From positions 744,001-808,000 of the forward strand of contig NZ_JALBGC010000002.1 of assembly GCF_022631375.1 (NCBI RefSeq): 64,000 bases of DNA, given 5' to 3'. This document shows positions 39,878-47,664 of this stretch, piece by piece; within the stretch, counting starts at the first letter, position 1, and each line of letters starts with the position of its first letter. Made by a program: the position numbers and the translations under genes. The DNA comes from Hymenobacter cyanobacteriorum. Lineage in GTDB: Bacteria > Bacteroidota > Bacteroidia > Cytophagales > Hymenobacteraceae. The notes under the pieces were generated by a model. It was not told the DNA's origin and did no database searches. It worked only from the letters and a program-made list of their open reading frames with translations.

Positions 39878-41128
39878 ATGGCCCGAAATTCCCGCTTCCC
39901 CATGCTTGATACCATTGAGTCGGCCATTGCTGACATTCGCGCCGGCAAAGTCGTTATCGTCGTTGACGACGAAGACCGCGAAAACGAGGGCGACTTTATT
40001 TGTGCCGCCACCTGCGCTACCCCCGAAATCATCAATTTCATGGCCACCCACGGGCGGGGGCTGGTGTGCGCCTCGCTGCCAGAAGCCCGTTGCGAAGAGC
40101 TGGGCCTTGATTTGATGGTGGGCCACAACACGGCCCTGCACGCCACGCCGTTCACGGTGTCGGTGGATTTGCTGAAGAACGGCGTGACCACCGGCATCTC
40201 AGCCTCTGACCGCAGCAAGACCATTCTGGCCCTTATCGACCCCACCACCAAGCCCGAGGAATTGGGCAAGCCGGGCCACATTTTCCCCCTCAAGGCCCGC
40301 AAGGAAGGCGTGCTGCGCCGCGCCGGCCATACCGAGGCGGCCGTGGATTTGGCCCGCCTGGCGGGGTTCGAGCCGGCCGGAGTGCTGGTCGAAATCCTGA
40401 AGGAAGACGGCGAGATGGCCCGCCTGCCCGACCTCGAAATCGTGGCGAAAAAATGGGACTTGAAACTGGTATCGGTGCAGGACCTCATCAAGTACCGGCT
40501 GGCCAACGAAAGCCTCATCAAGCGCGAAATTGCGGTAAAGATGCCCACGGCCTGGGGCGATTTCGAGCTGTATGCCTTCACCCAGAACTCGAACGGGGCC
40601 AACCACCTCGCGCTGGTGAAGGGCGATATCAGCGGGCCTGAACCGGTGCTGGTGCGCGTGCACAGCTCGTGCGTGACGGGCGACATCTTCGGCTCGTGCC
40701 GCTGCGACTGCGGCCCGCAGCTGCACCAGGCCATGCGCCAGATTGAGCGCGAAGGCCGCGGCGTGGTGGTGTACATGAACCAGGAGGGCCGCGGCATCGG
40801 CCTGCTCAACAAGCTCAAAGCCTATCAGCTGCAGGAGCAGGGCCGCGACACAGTGCAGGCTAACGAGGACCTCGGCTTCCGGGGCGACGAGCGCGACTAC
40901 GGCGTGGGCGCGAGCATTCTGCGCGACCTCGGCGTGAAGCAGATGCGCCTGCTCACCAACAACCCCAAGAAGCGCACCGGTCTCATCGGCTACGGGCTGG
41001 AGATTGTGGAAACGCTGCCCATCGAAATCCACGCCAACCCGCACAACGAGGCGTATCTGACTACTAAGCGCGACAAGATGGGCCACGAGATTATGCGGCC
41101 CGTGTCGGAAGACGCGCCGGCGGCGTAA
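39878..41128 (+). CDS. ribBA: Bifunctional DHBP synthase / GTP cyclohydrolase II
   Basis: The 416-aa fusion makes both precursors for riboflavin. RibB part (about 10-205): [47 protein letters not shown]. RibA part (about 210-416): zinc ligands in [33 protein letters not shown] and [16 protein letters not shown]. All key residues are present in both halves. The start could also be ATG 39902 ([12 protein letters not shown]), where most homologues begin. No FMN riboswitch is visible upstream; the transcript appears to begin about 15 nt before the ATG. Confidence 0.97.
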   Translation: MARNSRFPMLDTIESAIADIRAGKVVIVVDDEDRENEGDFICAATCATPEIINFMATHGRGLVCASLPEARCEELGLDLMVGHNTALHATPFTVSVDLLKNGVTTGISASDRSKTILALIDPTTKPEELGKPGHIFPLKARKEGVLRRAGHTEAAVDLARLAGFEPAGVLVEILKEDGEMARLPDLEIVAKKWDLKLVSVQDLIKYRLANESLIKREIAVKMPTAWGDFELYAFTQNSNGANHLALVKGDISGPEPVLVRVHSSCVTGDIFGSCRCDCGPQLHQAMRQIEREGRGVVVYMNQEGRGIGLLNKLKAYQLQEQGRDTVQANEDLGFRGDERDYGVGASILRDLGVKQMRLLTNNPKKRTGLIGYGLEIVETLPIEIHANPHNEAYLTTKRDKMGHEIMRPVSEDAPAA

Positions 41129-41147
41129 TCCGGTTCAACTCAGAATT

Positions 41148-41186
41148 AAGCCCCTCCGGCCGCGCATTGCGGGGCCGGAGGGGCTT
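41148..41186 (+). terminator. Terminator of ribBA
   Basis: Perfect 14-bp stem AAGCCCCTCCGGCC with an 11-nt loop. Confidence 0.85.
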
Positions 41187-41211
41187 TCTGCTTGGTAGAA
41201 ATGTGGAGGTA

Positions 41212-41242
41212 TTGCGGACGGTGGTGCAAAGTTGTATATTCG
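41212..41242 (+). promoter_or_regulatory. Candidate full promoter (-33 TTG / -7 TATATTCG)
   Basis: TTG (41212-41214) and TATATTCG (41235-41242, one mismatch to TAnnTTTG) are 20 bp apart, the best spaced -33/-7 pair seen in the window, 45 nt before the 247-aa gene. Confidence 0.45.
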
Positions 41243-41286
41243 TTAGCAGCCCAGTGAATTAGCTTGCCGCCCGGGCCTGCAGCGCC

Positions 41287-42030
41287 ATGAAAAAACTGCT
41301 GCTCTTAACCACTTGCTGGCTGCTGACGATGGCCGGGTATGCTCAGGCCCCGACCAACGGCGGTTCCTTCCGGCTCACGTTTCGGCTGGGGCGGGTGGTG
41401 CTGCTGAGCGGCGACACGCTGGATGGGCCCGTGGCGCTGCAGTTTGGGCCCGATTTGCTGTTTTTGGCCCAGGCTGATGGTTCGGTGCGGACCTTTGCGC
41501 CGGCGGCCGTGGTGGCCTGCGCCGTGCAGCAGGAAATGACTGGGCCCGCGGGCAGCGCCGCTGCCGACCCCAACCTGGTGCGCCTGTTTCGGGCCCTGCC
41601 GTGGTACCCCGACCGCACCCGGAAGCAGCCGGAATTCGCATTTTTTGAGCAGTTGGGCGGCGGGCCGGTGCTGCTGCTGCGCCGGCAGCGACTGGCGCAG
41701 CGCACGGTGGCCTACACGCCCGTGCCGGTGACGGTAGGGGCGGGCATGTTCGGCATTCCGGTGGGCGGCAACAGCCGGGGCCTGCCGCCGCCCGCCGCAC
41801 CCCGCTACCTGAGTTTGCCCGAGCTGCGCGAAGACTTTTTCCTGATTCGCCGCGCCGACGACCTCGCGCCGCTGCGGCCCGGGCTGAAAGACCTGCTCGG
41901 CGCGTTTCCGGCCCAGGCCCCGCAGCTGCAGGCCTACGCCCAGGCGCACCGCCTCAGCGCCGGCAGCGCCCGCGAGCTGACGGAGTTGGTGAGCTATGCC
42001 AACGCGCTGGCGGCTAGTGCCGCGCCGTGA
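41287..42030 (+). CDS. Secreted hypothetical protein, 247 aa
   Basis: It has a clear signal peptide (MKKLLLLTTCWLLTMAGYAQ). The mature part starts with a beta-rich segment (FRLTFRLGRVVLLSGDTLDG; LFLAQADGSVRTF) that resembles a family in Cytophagales where secreted proteins report 'GXIVLXXGDTLXG' strands. A Pro-rich middle (about 160-180) and a helical C-terminus (ELTELVSYANALAAS) follow. No function assigned. Single gene with its own promoter, directly before a broken gene. Confidence 0.7.
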   Translation: MKKLLLLTTCWLLTMAGYAQAPTNGGSFRLTFRLGRVVLLSGDTLDGPVALQFGPDLLFLAQADGSVRTFAPAAVVACAVQQEMTGPAGSAAADPNLVRLFRALPWYPDRTRKQPEFAFFEQLGGGPVLLLRRQRLAQRTVAYTPVPVTVGAGMFGIPVGGNSRGLPPPAAPRYLSLPELREDFFLIRRADDLAPLRPGLKDLLGAFPAQAPQLQAYAQAHRLSAGSARELTELVSYANALAASAAP

Positions 42031-42035
42031 AAGCA

Positions 42036-42432
42036 ATGACCGAAGCCCAGCACAATGGCCGATACCTTCCAGCAGGGCCTGCCCGATACGCAGACGCTGC
42101 TCGATGCCCGCCAGAACGCCAACACCACCTACGAGGAAGTGCACGAAGCCTAGATGAACCAGATTTATGAGCTCGACAAGGCTATGGGCATGCTTGAAGC
42201 CGTAAACCAGGAGCTGTTCAAAGGCTACAAAGCGGCCCGCGCGCTGCTGGATGCGTGCGGGGGCAAGGCGAAGAAGGGGCCGCAGCCGGGGTGGGGTAGT
42301 ACACGCGGTATTGTGAAGAAAAGCCCTCGGTTGATGCACGCCAGCCGGGAGCTTTTTTTGGTGGGGTCGGGCTCCCGTTTCGAGTTTGTGAAACTCATTT
42401 CCTCGGCGCGTTTCGTAAACATTGAATCGTAG
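42036..42432 (+). pseudogene. Broken helical protein gene (frameshift plus in-frame stop)
   Basis: From ATG 42036 the frame reads MTEAQH. Removing one base near 42054 joins it to MADTFQQGLPDTQTLLDAR (frame of 42055). That frame then meets a TAG at 42151-42153 and continues without change as MNQIYELDKAMGMLEAVNQ. Joined, these form one heptad-rich helical protein of about 70-80 residues, so the gene carries two disabling changes. Past about 42255 the sequence (GPQPGWGSTRG onward) looks unrelated and the composition drops; the true 3' end is unclear. An opposite-strand open frame at 42225-42521 is an alternative reading of that tail. Family unknown. Confidence 0.55.
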
Positions 42433-42542
42433 ACAAATTTCTTAAACGCGTCCAGCCCGGCAGCGGCCAAGCGTTTACCAAAAGCAGTCTTTAAATGATA
42501 CTCGTTAAAATGCGACATCACTTACTGTACTTGTCACCATTA

Positions 42543-43010
42543 ATGTGTCACCTGAATGCCTTCTTGACCCTCTTGGTAGTGGTTCTCTCCCTTGGGACTG
42601 CTCGTGCCCAGGCCACCAAGACCCTTACCGGTCGGCTACTAGACGACCGATTGGAAACAGTTCCGATGGCGAACATTTACGCTCCGGATACGACCGTAAT
42701 CGGGAAGACGGACATGGAGGGTTATTTTAAGCTTGACATCCCCCGTAATCCTAACACGGTCCTATTCGGAGCGGTCGGTATGGAACTGACCACCGTCAAA
42801 CTCAGCGAAGAATGTTCATACCTGGAAGTGATTCTCCTATTGTCTTCCAGTTATGATTTCATGTCGGTGAGGCGCGTAAATAGAAAAGAATCCAAGCGGT
42901 TTAAGCACTTGCCCCAACTACATCAGGAAGCATATGAAAAAGGGCTTTTCAAATCCCGTACACCTTGTGCTTTCCCCATTTTCACCAAGTGGGTCCCCCG
43001 GTCACCGTGA
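42543..43010 (+). CDS. Low-GC secreted protein with carboxypeptidase-regulatory-like domain
   Basis: The 155-aa product starts at ATG 42543 (MCHLNAFLTLLVVVLSLG, a signal peptide ending ARAQ). Residues about 24-100 are a CarboxypepD_reg-like domain (TKTLTGRLLDDRLETVPMANI ... GKTDMEGYFKLDIP). Then comes LSEECSYLEVILLLSSSYDFMS and a basic region RVNRKESKRFKHLP with a LHQEAYEKGLFK helix. This follows a small secreted Hymenobacter-type family of unknown role. GC (about 47% by eye) is below the neighbourhood. It may be cut short at the C-terminus (ends ...TKWVPRSP). Next to a pseudogene, so this patch looks like accessory DNA. Confidence 0.7.
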   Translation: MCHLNAFLTLLVVVLSLGTARAQATKTLTGRLLDDRLETVPMANIYAPDTTVIGKTDMEGYFKLDIPRNPNTVLFGAVGMELTTVKLSEECSYLEVILLLSSSYDFMSVRRVNRKESKRFKHLPQLHQEAYEKGLFKSRTPCAFPIFTKWVPRSP

Positions 43011-43037
43011 CGGTGGTTCAAGTACACTATACAGCGT

Positions 43038-44363
43038 TCAAACTTTAATTAACTCCTGGGTCGAAGCCCCCGCCAGCTGCTGCCGCAGCAGCGTGAGCAC
43101 CGATTGGGCGGCGTACTCCGTGTTCAGGGCGCGGCCGCGGTCGAGCACATACTCGCGGGTGATGGTCTGGGTGGCGTCGGCGTAGGCCAGGCAGATGGTG
43201 CCGACTTTCTTGGTGGCCGTGGCCCCGGTGGGACCGGCAATGCCGCTGATGGCCACGGCCACGTCGACGCCCAGGCGGCGGCGGGCCCCCTCGGCCATCT
43301 CGCGCACGGTGCCCTCGCTCACGGCCCCGAACTCGGCCAGGGTTTCGGCGCGCACGCCCAACTCCTGCTGCTTGATGTCGTTGTGGTAGGCCACGATGCC
43401 GCCCCGAAAGTAGGCCGAGCTGCCCGACACGCTGGTGAGGCGCTGCGCCACCAGGCCGCCGGTGCAGCTTTCGGCCGTGCCGATGGTGAGGCCCCGGGCG
43501 AGCAGCAACTGGCCGATGGCGGCTTCGATGGTGGTTTCTTCCTCGGCAAAAATGAACTCGCCGATGCGCTCTCGCAGGGCTGGCAGCAGGGCCAGCATGC
43601 GGCCGCGCAGGTCGGGGAGGCCGTCGGCGGTGCCGGTGAGGCGCAGGCGCACGGCCCCGAAGCTGGGCAGGTAGGCCAGCTTCACGTTGGCGGGCAGCGC
43701 GTCTTCCCAGTCCTCAATCTTCTTGGCCAGGAAGCTTTCGCCCAGGCCGGCGGTCATCACCACCACGTGCTCGATGGGGGCGATGTGGAAGCGGGCCTGC
43801 AGGCGCGGCAGCACGTGGTCGGTCATCAGGCGCTTCATTTCGAAGGGCACGCCGGGCATGCTCACAAACACGGTGCCCTGGTCGTCGAACCACATGCCGG
43901 GCGCCGTGCCCACGGCGTTGTGCAGCACCTCGCAGTTGGCTGGCACCAGCGCCTGCTGGCGGTTCACGTCGAGCATGGGCCGCTGGAAGCGCTGGAAAAT
44001 TTCCTCGACGTGGCGCAGCGTGGGCTCGTGCATCACCAGCTCGGAGCCGAAGTAGCGGGCCAGCACGTGCTTGGTGAGGTCGTCTTTGGTGGGGCCGAGG
44101 CCGCCGGTAATGAGCACCACCTGCGCCCGCTGCCGGGCTTGGTCGAGGGCGGCCACAATCTCATCGGCGCGGTCCGATACCGACGAAATCTGGCGCACGC
44201 GCAGGCCAATTTTGCCCAGCTCCTGGCCCATAAAGGCCGAATTGGTATCAATCACCTGCCCGTAGAGCAGCTCGTCGCCGATGGTCATAATCTCGACATC
44301 GGGCGGGGCGGCGGGCGAAAAAGTGGGGGCGGAATGGTCGGCAGGCGAGGGAGTGGTGGACAT
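43038..44363 (-). CDS. cinA: CinA-like competence/damage-inducible protein (nicotinamide-nucleotide amidase)
   Basis: The 441-aa protein has both standard domains. The N-terminal MoCF/COG1058 domain (about 20-190) shows EIMTIGDELLYGQVIDTN, ITGGLGPTKDDLTKH and SMPGVPFEMK. The C-terminal CinA domain (about 280-435) shows TIGTAESCTGGLVAQRLTSV, YFRGGIVAYHN and AVSISGIAGPTGAT-like AISGIAGPTGATA. Family members salvage pyridine nucleotides by deamidating NMN. A near-match -7 box (CAATTTTG) is 28 nt upstream. Divergent from the DUF4197 gene. Confidence 0.95.
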   Translation of the reverse strand: MSTTPSPADHSAPTFSPAAPPDVEIMTIGDELLYGQVIDTNSAFMGQELGKIGLRVRQISSVSDRADEIVAALDQARQRAQVVLITGGLGPTKDDLTKHVLARYFGSELVMHEPTLRHVEEIFQRFQRPMLDVNRQQALVPANCEVLHNAVGTAPGMWFDDQGTVFVSMPGVPFEMKRLMTDHVLPRLQARFHIAPIEHVVVMTAGLGESFLAKKIEDWEDALPANVKLAYLPSFGAVRLRLTGTADGLPDLRGRMLALLPALRERIGEFIFAEEETTIEAAIGQLLLARGLTIGTAESCTGGLVAQRLTSVSGSSAYFRGGIVAYHNDIKQQELGVRAETLAEFGAVSEGTVREMAEGARRRLGVDVAVAISGIAGPTGATATKKVGTICLAYADATQTITREYVLDRGRALNTEYAAQSVLTLLRQQLAGASTQELIKV

Positions 44364-44474
44364 GAGCGAAGCGAGAAAATAGGTTTGGCCGCAAAATTGT
44401 CTTCAATTTGCACACGCGGCGGCCCAAGGACAGCCACAGGGGCCTTCCGGTTTTCCCGTCGCATCGTTTATTTC

Positions 44475-45332
44475 ATGTTCACCCGACTCGCCAGCGCCTT
44501 GCTGCTCACCGGCCTGCTGGCCACCGCCGCACCCGCTGCCCACGCTCAAACCACCGCCGCCAAAAAAGCTGCCGCCGCGAAAGCCGCCGCGGCCAAAACC
44601 GCCGCCGCGAAAGCTGCTGCTGCCAAAGCCGCCGCTGCTAAAACCGCCGCTGCCAAAGCGGCCGCCGACAAAGCCGCCGCGGATAAAGCCGCCGCCGCTG
44701 CCAAAGCCGCCCTGCCGCCCCTCACGCAGGACCAGGCCAGCGCCGGCGTGAAAGAAGCCCTGAACAAGGGCATCGTGAAAGCCGTGCAGTTCGCCTCGGA
44801 GCCCGACGGCTTCAACCTGAACGATGACATTCACATCCCCACGCCGCCCGACCTCGACCTGATGAAAAGCACCATCGGCCGCATCCCCGGTATGACGAAC
44901 CTGTTTGCCCAGCTCGAAACCCAGCTCAACCGCGCCGCCGAAGCTGCCGCCCCCAAAGCCAAGGATATTTTCCTGAACGCGCTGTCCAACATGAGCTTCA
45001 GCGATGCCATTTCGCTGGTCACAAGCAGCGAAACCGACGCCGCTACGCAGTTCCTGCGCAAGTCGACCCAGGCGCAACTGATTACGGCCTTCCACCCCGA
45101 CATTGAGGCCGCCATCGACCAGGTAGGGGCTGGCCGGGCCTACGCCACCCTAACCAACACCTACAACAAAATCCCCCTGCAGCAGCCCGTTACCCTCAGC
45201 TTGGCCGACTACACCACGCAAAAGGCGGTTGATGGCCTGTTCATCCTGCTGGCCAACGAGGAAGCCAAAATCCGCAAGAACCCCGCCGCTCGCACCAGCG
45301 ACCTGCTAAAGTCAGTGTTCGGCCGGAAGTAG
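44475..45332 (+). CDS. DUF4197-family secreted protein with Ala/Lys repeat
   Basis: The 285-aa product starts at ATG 44475 with a signal peptide (LASALLLTGLLATAAPAAHAQ). Residues about 27-73 are a low-complexity repeat of KAAA/KTAA units, TolA- or H1-like, likely one long charged helix. The DUF4197 domain (about 78-280) has QASAGVKEALNKGIVKAV at its start, IPTPPDLDLMKSTIGRIPG, and a C-terminal TTQKAVDGLFILLANEEAKI segment. DUF4197 proteins are exported and of unknown function. The repeat is absent from typical homologues as I remember them and could span periplasm or bind acidic polymers (inference). Terminator follows. Confidence 0.88.
   Translation: MFTRLASALLLTGLLATAAPAAHAQTTAAKKAAAAKAAAAKTAAAKAAAAKAAAAKTAAAKAAADKAAADKAAAAAKAALPPLTQDQASAGVKEALNKGIVKAVQFASEPDGFNLNDDIHIPTPPDLDLMKSTIGRIPGMTNLFAQLETQLNRAAEAAAPKAKDIFLNALSNMSFSDAISLVTSSETDAATQFLRKSTQAQLITAFHPDIEAAIDQVGAGRAYATLTNTYNKIPLQQPVTLSLADYTTQKAVDGLFILLANEEAKIRKNPAARTSDLLKSVFGRK
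44560..44710 (+). repeat. Coding tandem repeat of Lys-Ala-Ala codons
   Basis: About 150 bp of imperfect 12-15-bp units (AAAGCCGCC/GCTGCCAAAG types) inside the DUF4197 gene, prone to slippage. Confidence 0.8.
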
Positions 45333-45352
45333 GATGCGTATTAAGTAATTAG

Positions 45353-45390
45353 AAAAAAGCCCCGGCTGGAATTTCCAGCTGGGGCTTTTT
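45353..45390. terminator. Terminator after the DUF4197 gene
   Basis: AAAAAGCCCCGGCTGGA pairs with TCCAGCTGGGGCTTTTT with one mismatch; symmetric, so probably serves the convergent acidic-protein gene too. Confidence 0.85.
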
Positions 45391-45399
45391 GATTTGCTT

Positions 45400-45480
45400 G
45401 TTCTTCCGACGAAGGGGCAATCTGGGTAAAACCGTTTAAACAGGTTTCTTTAGATTCCTCCTTCATCAGAATGACCGTCA
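45400..45480. repeat. Inverted repeat, family C copy 2
   Basis: CCGACGAAGG... left arm and AGATTCCTCCTTCATCAGAA right arm match the copy at 12081-12160. It ends at the stop of the acidic-protein gene. Confidence 0.7.
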
Positions 45481-45481
45481 G

Positions 45482-45844
45482 TTAGTAGTCGTCGCTGTCG
45501 TAGCCGCTGCTGCGGCGGCCACCGCGGCCGCTGCTGTAGCCTTCGTCCTCGTCCTCATCATCGTCGGCAAACTCGTCCTCGTCGTCGTCGAGGCTGGTGA
45601 AGCCGCCGCGGTCGGAATTTTCGGCGCGCTCGGCTTCCACGAATTCTTCCTCGCTCATGTTGGCCAGGTCGAGGGCTTCGTCGTGCGAGGAGCCGGTGTC
45701 GGTCCACATCAGGTAGTCGGCGTATTTGGCCGAGAGGCGGTCTTCGGTGTTGCCGAGGGCCGCGGCGCCGCCTTTTTTGGCGTAGGAATCGAGGGTATCG
45801 TCGTCGTCGAGCAGGTCGTCGTCCAGGTCGTCGTCATCAATCAT
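45482..45844 (-). CDS. Highly acidic low-complexity protein, 120 aa
   Basis: The ends are extremely acidic (MIDDDDLDDDLLDDDD; DDDEDEFADDDEDEDEG) around a short ordered middle (RLSAKYADYLMWTDTGSSHDEALDLANMSEEEFVEAE, about residues 36-73). It finishes with Gly/Arg/Ser then SDDY. Similar acidic small proteins occur in Cytophagales beside housekeeping genes, but no function is known. It may bind basic proteins or cations (inference). Isolated gene. Confidence 0.7.
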   Translation of the reverse strand: MIDDDDLDDDLLDDDDTLDSYAKKGGAAALGNTEDRLSAKYADYLMWTDTGSSHDEALDLANMSEEEFVEAERAENSDRGGFTSLDDDEDEFADDDEDEDEGYSSGRGGRRSSGYDSDDY

Positions 45845-46006
45845 GGCCGGGGCGGGGGAAAAAGTTGGTGGAAGAAAATAAGTGCCTGTGTCGGCCGCGA
45901 AGATACGGACAGCATGGATTTAGTGTTGTGCCAGCGCGCTGGTTTTTGCGGAAAAAATGCCGTTACCGCTATGGCAGTGGCTCTTTTGCCAGGTGCAGGC
46001 TCGCAG

Positions 46007-46639
46007 CTAGCCCGCCCGCTCCGCCTGAAAATCCGTCACCACCAGCTGCTCATCGCAAAACGCATACTCGGCGGGCACGTTGGAGCTGAGCAGCAGCGTG
46101 CGGCCGGCGCGAGTGGCCTGCACGTGCTCCTGGTACCAGGCCACGCCGGTGGCATCGAGGTTGGTGGTGGGCTCATCCAGCAGCAGCAGCGGGGCGTCGG
46201 CATACAGCGCCAAGCCTAACTTAAGCCGCTGCTTCATGCCCGACGAAAACTCCCGAATCAGTCGGTGCCGGGCGCTGCCGAGGTACATGATGTCCACGAG
46301 CTTTTCCGTGGAAATACCAGCCCGTAGCGGCTTAAACTGCGTGTGGAAGCGCAGCAGCTCCAGCAGCGTCAGTTCCTCCAGCAGCTCCAGGTACGGGGCG
46401 GCGTAAGCCAGGTGGCGCGGCACATCCTCCACGGCCAGGGCGCGGCCAGCCAGCGCGTAGGTGAGCGTGCCCTCGGTGGGCAGCAACTGGCCCGAAAACG
46501 TGTTCAGCAGTGTGCTCTTGCCCGCGCCGTTGGGCCCGAGCACGGCCGTGGCGCTACCCGGCCGGAACGTGCGCGTAAGACCCCGGAAAATCCAGTCGCG
46601 CTGGAAGCGCTTGCCCAGACCAGTGGCTTGAATCTGCAA
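46007..46639 (-). CDS. ABC transporter ATP-binding protein (single domain)
   Basis: The 210-aa protein has Walker A GPNGAGKST (about 35-43), signature FSSGMKQRLKLG, Walker B LLLLDEPTTNLD and a late H-loop equivalent (SSNVPAEYAFCDE), where the usual switch His appears to be Asn (SSN). Short length fits CcmA-like or simple exporter ATPases. No membrane partner is adjacent; it lies downstream of the lpx genes on the same strand, separated by repeat E1. A LPS-related role is possible by position only. Confidence 0.88.
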   Translation of the reverse strand: MQIQATGLGKRFQRDWIFRGLTRTFRPGSATAVLGPNGAGKSTLLNTFSGQLLPTEGTLTYALAGRALAVEDVPRHLAYAAPYLELLEELTLLELLRFHTQFKPLRAGISTEKLVDIMYLGSARHRLIREFSSGMKQRLKLGLALYADAPLLLLDEPTTNLDATGVAWYQEHVQATRAGRTLLLSSNVPAEYAFCDEQLVVTDFQAERAG

Positions 46640-46640
46640 G

Positions 46641-46754
46641 TAGTTGTTAGTTGTTGGTTGTTGGTTGTCAGTTAGAATTCTTTCCTCAAGCTAATTGAAG
46701 AAAGAATCGGCAGGCGCCAACAACTAGCAACTGACAACTAGCAACTGACAACTA
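46641..46754. repeat. Inverted repeat, family E copy 1
   Basis: Left side repeats of GTTGTTAGTTGTTGG, right side repeats of AACTAGCAACTGACAACTAG. It fills the lpxA-ABC gap. Confidence 0.85.
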
Positions 46755-46760
46755 AACCCG

Positions 46761-47567
46761 TTAGTCCAGTTCGGCCTCGCTGGCTTTGTCGCGCTTGGGG
46801 CCTTTGATGATGCCGCGCGTGGCAGCCCGAATGAAATCCAGGGCCTGGTCGCGTTCCACCGAAGGCGCAATTTCTGCTTCGATGCGCGCAATGGCGTCCT
46901 GCGTGTTCATGCCGCCCAGAAACAGCAGGCGGTAGAGGTTATGCAGGCCCGTTACCTGCTCCTCGCTGTAGCCCCGACGGCGCAGGCCCACCGAGTTTAC
47001 GCCGGCGTAAGTAAGGGGCTCGCGGGCAGCCTTCACGAAGGGCGGAATGTCCTTGCGCACCAGCGAGCCGCCGCCCAGAAAAGCGTGCGCCCCGATGCTG
47101 ACAAACTGATGGATGGCCGAGGTGCCGCCCAGAATGGCCCAGTCGCCCACCGTTACGTGGCCGGCAATCTGCACCGAGTTCGAAATCACGCAGTGGTTGC
47201 CAATCACGCAATCGTGGGCTATGTGAACGTAGGCCTGCAGCAGGCAGTGGCTGCCCACCACGGTGCGGCCCCGGTCGATGGTGCCGCGGTTCACGGTCAC
47301 GCATTCGCGCAGCACGGTGTAGTCGCCGATTTCGGCCGTGGTGTGTTCGCCGGCAAACTTCAAATCCTGCGGCACCGCGCCGAGCACCGCGCCCGGAAAT
47401 ACCTGGCAGTGCGCCCCAAGGCGCGTGCCGCTCATAATGGTCACGTTCGGCCCAATCCAGGTGCCCTCGCCGATTTCGACGTCCGCCGCAATGGTCGTGA
47501 ACGGTTCAACGGTGACGTTCGCCGCGAGGCGGGCTTCGGGATGAATATGGGCGAGGGGAGAAATCAT
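46761..47567 (-). CDS. lpxA: UDP-N-acetylglucosamine acyltransferase
   Basis: The 268-aa left-handed beta-helix protein starts ISPLAHIHPEARLAANV, with hexapeptide repeats to about residue 190 and a helical C-terminal part. LpxA-specific elements are AYVHIAHDCVIGN (catalytic His), GGTSAIHQFVSIG and the FVKAAREPLTYAGVN segment. It adds the 3-hydroxyacyl chain to UDP-GlcNAc, the first step of lipid A synthesis, in the cytosol. It is the third lpx gene in the minus-strand run lpxD - lpxC/fabZ - lpxA. Confidence 0.96.
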   Translation of the reverse strand: MISPLAHIHPEARLAANVTVEPFTTIAADVEIGEGTWIGPNVTIMSGTRLGAHCQVFPGAVLGAVPQDLKFAGEHTTAEIGDYTVLRECVTVNRGTIDRGRTVVGSHCLLQAYVHIAHDCVIGNHCVISNSVQIAGHVTVGDWAILGGTSAIHQFVSIGAHAFLGGGSLVRKDIPPFVKAAREPLTYAGVNSVGLRRRGYSEEQVTGLHNLYRLLFLGGMNTQDAIARIEAEIAPSVERDQALDFIRAATRGIIKGPKRDKASEAELD

Positions 47568-47573
47568 TTTTGG

Positions 47574-47662
47574 AGCTGTTAGCCAATAGCGGTTAGCCGT
47601 TAGCTTTTGGGGGAATCTTCAGCACACAGCTAACAGCTAACCGCTATTAGCCAACAGCTGTT
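47574..47662. repeat. Inverted repeat, family F
   Basis: About 28-nt arms built on CTGTTAGCCAATAGCGGTTA against TAACCGCTATTAGCCAACAG. It fills the lpxC/fabZ-lpxA gap. Confidence 0.9.
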
Positions 47663-47664
47663 AT

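Noticed and set aside
42225..42521. Minus-strand open frame (MMSHFNEYHLKTAFGKR...)
   Set aside because: Looks partly protein-like but overlaps the broken plus-strand gene, has no recognisable family and ends in a Pro/Ala-rich tail; left as an alternative only.
43104..44474. Long upstream open frame continuous with the DUF4197 gene
   Set aside because: It is the antisense shadow of cinA; His/Gly/Ala-rich translation and the clean signal peptide at 44475 mark the true start.
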